Positions 1 to 5,758 of a stretch of DNA of 6,628 nucleotides are shown piece by piece. The stretch lies in the NCBI GenBank assembly GCA_965365445.1, contig CBDUBS010000203.1, positions 1-6,628 on the forward strand, in the 5' to 3' direction. Within the stretch, counting starts at the first letter, position 1, and each line of letters opens with the position of its first letter. This stretch comes from CBDUBS01 sp965365445. Its GTDB lineage: Bacteria > Bacteroidota > Rhodothermia > Rhodothermales > DASSAV01. Under the pieces are notes generated by a model, which searched no databases, was not told the DNA's origin, and saw only the letters and a program-made list of their open reading frames with translations. The translations under genes were made by a program, and so were the position numbers.

Positions 1-1959
1 GCTTCCCCTTTCGGTGAACTTGACGGCATTTCCGATCAGGTTGGCGAACACCCGGTGGAGCGCCGTCCGGTCGGTTTCGACTTCCCCCGCCGATTCGCTG
101 ACGTTACCCTGAAGGGTAAGGCCCCTGGCCCGGGCCTGTGCTTCGAACAGCCTTACGGTCTGGCGCACCTCGTGGCCCACGTCGAATGGACTGGCGGCAA
201 GGCGCACGCCGCTCTCCAGCCGGGCATACTCCAGCACCGAAGCCAGCGTCGCCTCGAGCCGGTGTGCGCTCTCGGCGATGATTTCGACGATCTCCCGACC
301 GTGCTCGTCAACTTCTTCGGCCAGCACGTCGGCGAAGCCGATGATGCTCGTCAGGGGGGTGCGGAGTTCGTGGCTGACGTTGTTCAGCAGCGAAGTTTTC
401 AGGTCAGCCAGTTCTTCCGCCCGCTTTCCGGCTTCCCGGAGTTCTTCTTCACGGCGTTTGCTCTCCGTCACGTCCAGGCATACGCCGAAGTAGCGCAGGG
501 GCCGTCCCGCCGGATCGAATTCGCCTACCGCGGTCGTATGGATGTAGCGCAGCTCGCCGTCGGCCCGGATGATACGGATGGTGCCTTCGTCCGAATGGCC
601 GGGGGCGACGCGCTCCATGGATTCGACGACCAGAGGCCGGTCCTCCTCGGCCGTGTGTTCCATCAACACTTCGAACGACGGCCGCACCGCCCCGGGATGG
701 TAGCCCAGCAGGTTGTACGTTTCTTCCGACCAGTACGCTTCGTCGGTTCGCATGTCGCGCTCCCAGAATCCGAGGCCGGCCACCCGAACGGCCTCCTTCA
801 ACCGTTCGTTGGCCCGGTTGAGAGCGCGGGTTCGCTCCGCCACCCCCTGTTCGAGCGTATCGTTGGCGGCGCGTAGCTGACGGGCCAGCTCATCGAGCGC
901 GATGTAGCTGCCGAGGGCGCCTGCCACGCTGTTCAGCACGCTCTGTTCGCCCGGGGTAAAGGTCCGATCCGGGTTGCGGTCGTGCAGCCCGATCATCCCG
1001 CACAGTTTGCCTTCTACGAACACCGGCGCCATGAGAAACGTCGCATCGTGCTCGCAATCGGGCAACACACGCTCGGCGCCCGTATAATCCTTCAGCCGCC
1101 CGACCAGACCTCCCCGGCTCACCAACTTGTCTCGCCACTCGGGCACGAGCGCAGCCGGTTCGACGGCCTGCAACGCCGGGTTTTCCACAATGAGTTCCGC
1201 CGACCCCCGCACCCATTCGTACTGATGCGCCGCCGTGCCCTCCGGTGTTATCCGGAACAGGTACACGCGGTCCACGCCGGTGGCTTCACCGAGCGCCGAG
1301 AACGCCCTCGCAACGGCTCGCTGGTGGTCAGCCTCCCGGGCCATCCCGGCCGCAGCCTCCGCTCCCGCGCGTATCAGCCGGTCCCGGTACGCGAGGTCCT
1401 TCCGGCCCTCCGTTGCAACGCGCTCGGATTCTACCCAGGCATAGGCCACGTAGGTTGCCGCAAGGAGAATTCCGAACATGTTGACCAGGACGAGCACGGG
1501 CGAAACGGCTTCCGGCGGCCAGAGCACGAAGGTAATGCCGGCGGCGGCCAGTACATAGGCTCCGTAGGCCGTGACGCGCTCCGTTCGATACACCTGTACG
1601 GTAAACCCCATGCAGATGACCGCCAGCGAAAACAGGACCCCTACCGGGTAACTCGGGTCTGACGGGTTGGCCGCCGTGAGACCCAGCATCCAGGTGATGA
1701 ATACGTAAATGTATCCATACACCAGATGGGCAAAATAGGGGCGGCTTCGTCCCCACCACGACGCGGCGGCCGCTATGGCCCATGCCGAGCCGGCCATCAC
1801 GACGCGCATCCAGGCAGGGTCGGTTCCGCCGGGGTTGGCTTCGTGCCTGAGCACCCCGACGACCCCTACCGCCACCCCCGCTCCGAGCAGCAACAGCCGG
1901 TATGCATCGAACTGATGCCGTTCCATTCCGGCCTCGGCCGCTTTGTCCAACCCTTCCAT
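1..1959 (-). CDS. Membrane sensor histidine kinase (6 TM, GAF, PAS, HisKA, partial HATPase), 3' end beyond window
   Basis: Likely an inner-membrane two-component sensor that autophosphorylates on histidine and passes the phosphate to a response regulator not visible here. The frame is open from the ATG at 1959 to base 1 (653 codons), so the C-terminus is cut by the window. About six hydrophobic segments occupy residues 20-37, 51-69, 77-96, 104-121, 131-148 and 152-174. They are followed by a GAF-type domain (about 205-352), a short coiled linker, a PAS fold (about 388-500, with GFWERD and a closing DVTESKRREEEL) and HisKA with the H-box NNVSHELRTPL (phospho-acceptor His530). The ATPase domain begins near 625 and shows the N-box NLIGNAVKF (Asn640, Asn644). 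The start is supported by GAGGAA about 6 bases upstream and by an in-frame stop at 2002-2004; a GTG at 1998 is the only other start. The N-terminal membrane domain matches no named family that I recognise. The ligands of GAF and PAS are unknown. A receiver domain could follow past the edge. Kinase identity is very secure; the signal sensed is not. Confidence 0.95.
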   Translation of the reverse strand, partial: MEGLDKAAEAGMERHQFDAYRLLLLGAGVAVGVVGVLRHEANPGGTDPAWMRVVMAGSAWAIAAAASWWGRSRPYFAHLVYGYIYVFITWMLGLTAANPSDPSYPVGVLFSLAVICMGFTVQVYRTERVTAYGAYVLAAAGITFVLWPPEAVSPVLVLVNMFGILLAATYVAYAWVESERVATEGRKDLAYRDRLIRAGAEAAAGMAREADHQRAVARAFSALGEATGVDRVYLFRITPEGTAAHQYEWVRGSAELIVENPALQAVEPAALVPEWRDKLVSRGGLVGRLKDYTGAERVLPDCEHDATFLMAPVFVEGKLCGMIGLHDRNPDRTFTPGEQSVLNSVAGALGSYIALDELARQLRAANDTLEQGVAERTRALNRANERLKEAVRVAGLGFWERDMRTDEAYWSEETYNLLGYHPGAVRPSFEVLMEHTAEEDRPLVVESMERVAPGHSDEGTIRIIRADGELRYIHTTAVGEFDPAGRPLRYFGVCLDVTESKRREEELREAGKRAEELADLKTSLLNNVSHELRTPLTSIIGFADVLAEEVDEHGREIVEIIAESAHRLEATLASVLEYARLESGVRLAASPFDVGHEVRQTVRLFEAQARARGLTLQGNVSESAGEVETDRTALHRVFANLIGNAVKFTERGS

Positions 1960-2000
1960 GCCGGTTCCTCGTTTCGATGGACCCCGGGTTTCGGCCACAC

Positions 2001-2006
2001 ATTATC
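2001..2006 (-). promoter_or_regulatory. Possible -10 element of the kinase gene
   Basis: Read on the minus strand this is GATAAT, five of six matches to the sigma-70 type -10 consensus. It lies in an AT-richer stretch and would start transcription about 35 bases ahead of the kinase ATG. No good -35 hexamer stands 16-18 bases upstream, so the promoter would be weak, activator-dependent or of another sigma class. This is inference from one hexamer. Confidence 0.2.
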
Positions 2007-2102
2007 CCCCGTATCAATCTAAATGCTCCGCCGAATTACGCCACTCCGGGTAAAACTATTTCACAGAAATCATTACGCCTTCGCGTCTCTAAGCCTTCAC
2101 GA

Positions 2103-2128
2103 GGGCGATTCGTGAATCGCACCTACGG
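2103..2128. repeat. REP-like palindromic repeat, copy 1
   Basis: The 18-nt core GGGCGATTCGTGAATCGC (2103-2120) is shared exactly with copy 2. Arms GCGATTC (2105-2111) and GAATCGC (2114-2120) flank GT. The next pair is broken by A2121, where copy 2 has C, so this copy has a 7-bp perfect stem. The similarity continues weakly into the trailing bases (ACCTACGG here, CCCTGCGG in copy 2). Small GC-rich palindromes in direct arrangement between genes are typical of REP or MITE-like dispersed repeats. Membership of a genome-wide family cannot be shown from this window. Confidence 0.65.
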
Positions 2129-2154
2129 CGTCCTCCGTTTGCGGTCCGGCATCA

Positions 2155-2180
2155 GGGCGATTCGTGAATCGCCCCTGCGG
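2155..2180. repeat. REP-like palindromic repeat, copy 2
   Basis: Second copy of the same 18-nt core (2155-2172), in direct orientation with a period of 52 bases from copy 1. Its palindrome is more complete: GGGCGATTC (2155-2163) pairs with GAATCGCCC (2166-2174), a 9-bp perfect stem around GT. Because each arm is self-complementary across copies, the two copies could also pair with each other in a transcript. It lies in the non-coding spacer downstream of the chemoreceptor stop and upstream of the kinase. No transposase or RAYT gene is present in the window. Confidence 0.65.
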
Positions 2181-2215
2181 TACGGCAGGCGTTACAGGGG
2201 CCGGAGGGCCTGCTT

Positions 2216-2238
2216 CGCCCCCGGAAACGGCCGGGGCG
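2216..2238. other. GC-rich hairpin in the spacer
   Basis: CGCCCC (2216-2221) pairs with GGGGCG (2233-2238). With one bulged C, two more pairs can form inside. No run of T follows on either strand, so it is not a classical intrinsic terminator. It sits next to the REP-like copies and may belong to the same structured block. Function unknown. Confidence 0.4.
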
Positions 2239-2252
2239 AGGTATCCGGCTGA

Positions 2253-2283
2253 GGTCGGGACTTCCCCTTTCCAGGGCCCGACC
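2253..2283 (-). terminator. Hairpin just after the chemoreceptor stop, possible terminator
   Basis: Outer arms GGTCGGG (2253-2259) and CCCGACC (2277-2283) are perfect complements. An inner stem CCCT (2265-2268) with AGGG (2273-2276) closes on a 4-base loop, giving about 11 pairs with one 5-base bulge. On the minus strand it begins about 20 bases beyond the chemoreceptor stop codon, where a transcript end or 3'-protecting structure would be expected. No U-tract follows, so termination by the stem alone is uncertain. It may mainly stabilise the mRNA end. Confidence 0.4.
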
Positions 2284-2303
2284 CCACTTCCGCCGGACTC
2301 CCT

Positions 2304-4211
2304 TCAGCCCACCATCAGTGCCTTGCGGGATGGTTTCATTACGCTTTCCTGATCGCCGAGGCGGAACCGGCCTATTAACTGCCGCAGCTCCTCCGTGAGC
2401 CTGTTCAGGCTGTCGGTCGATCCGGCGATCTGGCTGATGCCTGCCGCCGACTCCTGCGTGGCCGTCGAGATCATCTCGATGGAGCGGGAGATCTGCTCGC
2501 TCGTGGTGGACTGCTCCTCGCTGGCGGCGGCTATGGTGGTTACCATATCCACTGTGCGGGCCGCGCCGGTCACGATGCGCTCGAGTGCGGTTCCCGTCTG
2601 GTCGGCCAGTGCGATGCCTTGCTTCACTTCCTCGTCGCCGCTTTGCATGGCCCGAACGGCCTCGTGCGTTTCGCTCTGGATGCCTTTGATCATACCGGCG
2701 ATTTCTTTGGTCGCGGTGGCCGTCCGCTCGGCCAGCTTGCGCACTTCGTCGGCCACCACGGCGAACCCCCGGCCCTGCTCGCCCGCACGGGCCGCCTCGA
2801 TGGCGGCGTTCAGCGCCAGCAGGTTCGTCTGATCGGCTATCTCGTTGATGACCGAGACAATCTCCCCGATGCGCTCCGTGGATACCCCCAGCGCCTCGAC
2901 GGTGGCCGTGGATCGGGATACCACCTCGGCAATCCGGTTGATCTTCTGGATCGTCTGGCGGACCACGTTGCCGCCGTCCCGGGCGGCTTCGCCGTTGGCC
3001 TGGGCGACTTCCGCCGTTTCGGTGGCGCTGCGGGAGTTGTCCACGATGGTGCGGACCATTTGCTCCACGGCGGCGGCCACCTCGGCGCTCTGGGCGCTCT
3101 GCTCCTGAGCCGACGTAGCCAGTTGTTCGGTCGATGCGCTGATCTCGGCGGAGGCTCCGGCGGCGTTGTCCACCGCCATGCCGACGCTCGAAAGCATTCC
3201 GCGCAAGTTAATCACCGATCGGTTGAACCCCTCGAACAGCCGGGCGATTTCGTCCTTGCGTTCGGCTTCCAGATGCACCGTGAGGTCGCCTTCCGCGAAC
3301 CGCTCCATTTGCCCGAGCATCCGGTCGATGTTCCGGTTCAGGTACTGGCGCTGCTCCTCCGACTCGCGGACGGCTTCCTCTACCTTTATTTCCACGGAGG
3401 CCTTTTCGGCTTCCACGGCGGCGAGGCCGTCGCGGATGCTCTGCACCATCCGGTTGAAGCTCTCCGAGAGGCTGCCGAGCTCGTCGCGGCTGTTTACCAC
3501 TACGGATACGGTATTGTCGCCGGAGGCTACTTTCTTCGCCGCCTCGTTCAGGGCGATCACCGGCCGGCTGATGATCCGGGCGAGGTACAACCCGAGCCCG
3601 AGCGCCAGCAGGACGCCGAAGGCGAGGATGAGGATCATCCGCGCTTCCGTGGCATTGGCCAGCGTGGTGTTGGCGTCGGTTTTGGTTTTGGCATTCCGAT
3701 TTTTCACCTCCACCATCGCGTCGATGGCGTCCTCCAGTTCCTTTGCGACAGGGGCCACTTCGGCCAGTTGGGTCATGCCCCCCTCCCGGTCGCCGGTCAT
3801 GACGACCGCGATATATGGCTCGATGTGCACCTTATACTCCGCCCACCCCGCCTCGAAGCGGTCGAAAACCACGCGACCTTCTTCTGATTGAATAGTGGAT
3901 TCATACTCGGCGGCCACCTTCTCCACTTCCTCCATGAGCCGCCTCCCCTCGGTAACGACTTCCTGCTGTTTCGCCGGGTCGTCGTAGATGATCAGGTTGC
4001 GCAGCTGCCCGCGCATCATCTGCACGTCGCGTGTGATCTGTGCAAGCTGGGCAATGGGCACGGTGTACAATTCGTACAGCTCCGTGTCCTCCCGTTCGAG
4101 CGTTCGGATGTTGATGATGCCGAGCACGCCTAGCCCGGCAGCGATAAATGCAACGAGAATGAACCCGGCCAACAGCTTGACCCGTACATTCAGATCGGCA
4201 AACCACTTCAT
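2304..4211 (-). CDS. Methyl-accepting chemotaxis protein with two HAMP units
   Basis: A transmembrane chemoreceptor of 635 residues that should relay ligand binding to a CheA-CheW kinase array. A short cytoplasmic start is followed by TM1 (about 13-33), a largely helical periplasmic region (34-190, resembling the four-helix-bundle MCP sensor class) and TM2 (about 192-212). HAMP1 (about 211-263) carries ISRP and DELGSLSESFN. A second HAMP-like unit (about 285-337) carries GDLTV and DEIARLFEGFN. The signalling domain (about 345-612) contains the near-invariant hairpin tip around 453-497, with EIADQTNLLALNAAIEAARA and GRGFAVVADEVRKLAERT, and Gln/Glu-rich flanks that can serve as methylation sites. 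The C-terminus is short and basic (KPSRKALMVG) with no NWETF-like CheR tether. No other chemotaxis gene is in the window. The ATG at 4211 directly precedes a typical membrane-insertion start (MKWFADLNVRVKLLAGF). Only a weak G-rich ribosome site (GCGGGG) lies ahead of it. Family is very secure; ligand unknown. Confidence 0.97.
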   Translation of the reverse strand: MKWFADLNVRVKLLAGFILVAFIAAGLGVLGIINIRTLEREDTELYELYTVPIAQLAQITRDVQMMRGQLRNLIIYDDPAKQQEVVTEGRRLMEEVEKVAAEYESTIQSEEGRVVFDRFEAGWAEYKVHIEPYIAVVMTGDREGGMTQLAEVAPVAKELEDAIDAMVEVKNRNAKTKTDANTTLANATEARMILILAFGVLLALGLGLYLARIISRPVIALNEAAKKVASGDNTVSVVVNSRDELGSLSESFNRMVQSIRDGLAAVEAEKASVEIKVEEAVRESEEQRQYLNRNIDRMLGQMERFAEGDLTVHLEAERKDEIARLFEGFNRSVINLRGMLSSVGMAVDNAAGASAEISASTEQLATSAQEQSAQSAEVAAAVEQMVRTIVDNSRSATETAEVAQANGEAARDGGNVVRQTIQKINRIAEVVSRSTATVEALGVSTERIGEIVSVINEIADQTNLLALNAAIEAARAGEQGRGFAVVADEVRKLAERTATATKEIAGMIKGIQSETHEAVRAMQSGDEEVKQGIALADQTGTALERIVTGAARTVDMVTTIAAASEEQSTTSEQISRSIEMISTATQESAAGISQIAGSTDSLNRLTEELRQLIGRFRLGDQESVMKPSRKALMVG

Positions 4212-4245
4212 GATGATACCCCGCTTCGATAGTTGATCTTACGAT

Positions 4246-4266
4246 CCGCGACCAAACCGGTCGCGG
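4246..4266 (-). other. Strong hairpin in the predicted chemoreceptor leader
   Basis: CCGCGACC (4246-4253) and GGTCGCGG (4259-4266) are exact 8-bp complements around a 5-base loop. It lies 35 bases upstream of the chemoreceptor ATG and about 125 bases beyond the prfA stop. No T-run follows on either strand. If the promoter at 4315-4343 is used, the hairpin falls inside the 5' untranslated leader and could influence mRNA stability or translation. It could instead be a late prfA terminator without a U-tract. Confidence 0.45.
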
Positions 4267-4314
4267 CGCTACAGCGGGAAGCATCGTTCAGGAGGCAAAA
4301 CAATTAAGCCGGGA

Positions 4315-4343
4315 AGTGTAACGGATGCCTTTGTCCGTGTAAA
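4315..4343 (-). promoter_or_regulatory. Candidate sigma-70 type promoter of the chemoreceptor gene
   Basis: On the minus strand, TTTACA (4343-4338, five of six matches to TTGACA) is separated by exactly 17 bases from TACACT (4320-4315, four of six matches to TATAAT). Transcription would start near 4308 and give a leader of roughly 95 bases. The spacer contains a small inverted repeat, ACGGA and TCCGT around 8 bases (4321-4338), which could be an operator or chance. The placement in the AT-richer part of the prfA-chemoreceptor gap supports it. The assignment is by pattern only. Confidence 0.35.
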
Positions 4344-4391
4344 ACCAACACTTCTTGCTAGGCAAAATCACCGAAATCGGCCAGATGGGCT

Positions 4392-5474
4392 TTACGGAGA
4401 CAGGCGGGCGAGGCGTTCGGCGTGCTCGGCCATACGCAGGCGCCGAATAATGGGGTCGAGGTGGCCTTCGATAACCGAACGCAGGGCGTGGTTCTTCCCG
4501 TCGCCTTCAAGCCGGTGGTCCGTTACCCGGTCCTGGGGAAAGTTATACGTGCGGATCTTGGCGGAGCGGTCGCCCGAGCCTACCATCGAGCGGCGTGCTT
4601 CGTCGCGCTCGGAGCGGCGTTTCTCCAGTTCGAGTTCGTACAGCCGGGAGCGGAGCACCCGGAGGGCTTTGTCCTTGTTCTTGTGCTGGCTTTTTTCATC
4701 CTGGCACGTTACGACCAGCCCCGTGGGAATGTGCGTTACCCGCACCGCCGAGTCGGTGGTATTGACCGATTGCCCGCCGGGGCCGCTCGACCGGTACACG
4801 TCGATCCGCAGATCGTTCGGGCTGATGGCGATGTCCACTTCTTCGGCTTCCGGTAGTACGGCCACGGACGCAGCCGAGGTATGGATGCGGCCCGACGCCT
4901 CGGTTGCCGGCACGCGCTGCACCCGGTGGACGCCGCTTTCGTACTTCAGGGTTCCGTAGGCGTCCGGGCCTTTCACTCCGAAGATGATTTCCTTGAACCC
5001 TCCCTGAGCGCCCGGCGAGCTATCCACTTCCTCCACGGTCCAACCATGTCGGTCGCAGAAGTAGGCATACATCCGGTAGAGGTCTCCGGCAAACAGGGCG
5101 GCCTCATCTCCACCCGTCCCCGCGCGTATTTCCACGATGGCGTTGCGGGCATCCTCGGGATCTTTCGGGATGAGTTCCAGCCGCAAATCCTCCTCCACGG
5201 TCGGCAGGCGATCCTCGATTTCTTCGAGCTCCTGCCGAACCATGCGCAACATGTCCGGGTCGTCCTCGGCTCCGAGCATCTCGCGCAGGCCCTCCCGCTC
5301 TTTGAGCAACTGCTCGTAATGCTCCACGGCCCGTACCACGGCAGCCAGCGCGACATGCTCCCGGCCGAGCGCCGCCATCCGTTCCGGGTCGGTGGCGATT
5401 TCCGGCCGGGACATCTGGTCCTGAAGGCTCTCGAAACGGGTTTTGATCTCGCGGAGCGATTCGAGGTTGAGCAT
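4392..5474 (-). CDS. prfA: Peptide chain release factor 1 (RF1)
   Basis: Cytoplasmic class I release factor that reads UAA and UAG in the ribosomal A site and triggers hydrolysis of peptidyl-tRNA. Its 360 residues equal the usual length. The N-terminal helical domain (about 1-105) is followed by the PCRF-type domain with EIRAGTGGDEAALFAGDLYRMY (positions 115-136). The stop-codon reading motif PAT is at 189-191, which marks RF1 and not RF2 (SPF). The catalytic GGQ is at 233-235 within SSGPGGQSVN, and the C-terminal region holds KIRTYNFPQDRVTDHR. All key residues are intact. The ATG at 5474 matches the family's N-terminus (MLNLESLREIKTRFESL), and no other in-frame start occurs before an upstream stop at 5529-5531. 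No Shine-Dalgarno is visible; the bases ahead are C-rich. The usual partner prmC, the GGQ methyltransferase, does not follow; a chemoreceptor gene does, after 180 bp. Confidence 0.98.
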   Translation of the reverse strand: MLNLESLREIKTRFESLQDQMSRPEIATDPERMAALGREHVALAAVVRAVEHYEQLLKEREGLREMLGAEDDPDMLRMVRQELEEIEDRLPTVEEDLRLELIPKDPEDARNAIVEIRAGTGGDEAALFAGDLYRMYAYFCDRHGWTVEEVDSSPGAQGGFKEIIFGVKGPDAYGTLKYESGVHRVQRVPATEASGRIHTSAASVAVLPEAEEVDIAISPNDLRIDVYRSSGPGGQSVNTTDSAVRVTHIPTGLVVTCQDEKSQHKNKDKALRVLRSRLYELELEKRRSERDEARRSMVGSGDRSAKIRTYNFPQDRVTDHRLEGDGKNHALRSVIEGHLDPIIRRLRMAEHAERLARLSP

Positions 5475-5581
5475 ATGGGCGGGGATGGGAGCGGAAACCG
5501 CACAAGAACGCCCGCTCCGGCGGAATGTTCAACCCGTTTCCGTCACTCCGGTTTTTAAGGCATCGCTCCGGCTTCTTTCAA

Positions 5582-5610
5582 ATCATGCCCGCTTTTTCTG
5601 GTCCTCCCAA
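5582..5610 (-). promoter_or_regulatory. Weak promoter-like sequence ahead of prfA
   Basis: On the minus strand TTGGGA (5610-5605) and CATGAT (5587-5582) stand 17 bases apart, each matching four of six consensus positions. CATGAT runs into TTTG, which is faintly like the -7 element TAnnTTTG of Bacteroidota. The leader to the prfA ATG would be about 100 bases. The evidence is thin and other starts are possible. Confidence 0.18.
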
Positions 5611-5628
5611 CGCGATGCGGATCTTGAA

Positions 5629-5646
5629 CAGGCTGAATGCAGCCTG
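5629..5646 (-). terminator. Small hairpin downstream of the cysteine desulfurase gene
   Basis: CAGGCTG (5629-5635) and CAGCCTG (5640-5646) form a perfect 7-bp stem with a 4-base loop. It lies about 112 bases beyond the cysteine desulfurase stop and before the prfA promoter region. On the minus strand it is followed by TTCAAG, not a proper T-run, so it is at best a weak terminator. The remainder of the 284-bp gap (5475-5758) shows no gene. Confidence 0.25.
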
Positions 5647-5758
5647 CACAGATTTCGGCTCGGGGGCCGTATTGACGGGTAGAGGGCGATGTAAGGGGAG
5701 CGGTTACGGGGAAAAAACGACAGAGGCGGGGAGTGGCGTTATACAGTCAAACCGTCAC

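Larger units (their letters stand above)
1960..2303. other. 344-bp structured spacer between chemoreceptor and kinase genes
   Basis: No credible gene lies here: the short open frames have no family features and overlap palindromes. The part nearest the kinase (about 2000-2100) is AT-richer and probably carries its promoter. The middle (2103-2174) holds two copies of a REP-like palindrome. The part nearest the chemoreceptor stop (2216-2283) is GC-rich and folds into two hairpins, one of which may end the chemoreceptor transcript. Length and structure suggest that the two flanking genes are transcribed separately, although they are on the same strand. Confidence 0.7.

Noticed and set aside
55..876. 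Open frame of 273 codons on the plus strand, opposite the kinase gene
   Set aside because: It is antisense to unmistakable HisKA and PAS coding sequence and shows no protein family features.
1328..2017. Minus-strand frame of 229 codons overlapping the kinase N-terminus
   Set aside because: It is in another frame from the kinase and encodes an Arg/Gly-rich sequence without domains. The kinase frame gives six membrane spans and a GAF domain over the same bases.
2619..3887. Long open frame of 422 codons on the plus strand, opposite the chemoreceptor gene
   Set aside because: It lies wholly inside the chemoreceptor gene in antisense. Its His/Gly/Leu-rich product has no recognisable domain and reflects the GC-rich codon pattern of the real gene.
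4363..4391. Small inverted repeat CCGA/TCGG followed by T-rich bases just after the prfA stop, as a terminator
   Set aside because: The stem is only four pairs with a two-base loop and would not be stable.
4422..5558. Several plus-strand open frames across prfA
   Set aside because: They are shadows of prfA, whose motifs and length are fully intact on the minus strand.
5515..5571. Three copies of CTCCGG (5515, 5546, 5566) upstream of prfA as a regulatory repeat
   Set aside because: Six bases in a GC-rich region recur easily, and the spacing (31 and 20) is irregular with no longer shared flank.
5443..5682. Plus-strand open frame of 79 codons reaching into the gap upstream of prfA
   Set aside because: It overlaps the prfA start in antisense, has no recognisable motif and no clear ribosome site.
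5711..5718. A-rich run on the plus strand (T-run on the minus strand) about 40 bases after the cysteine desulfurase stop, as an intrinsic terminator
   Set aside because: No stable stem directly precedes the T-run. The only nearby inverted repeat is imperfect and too far away.
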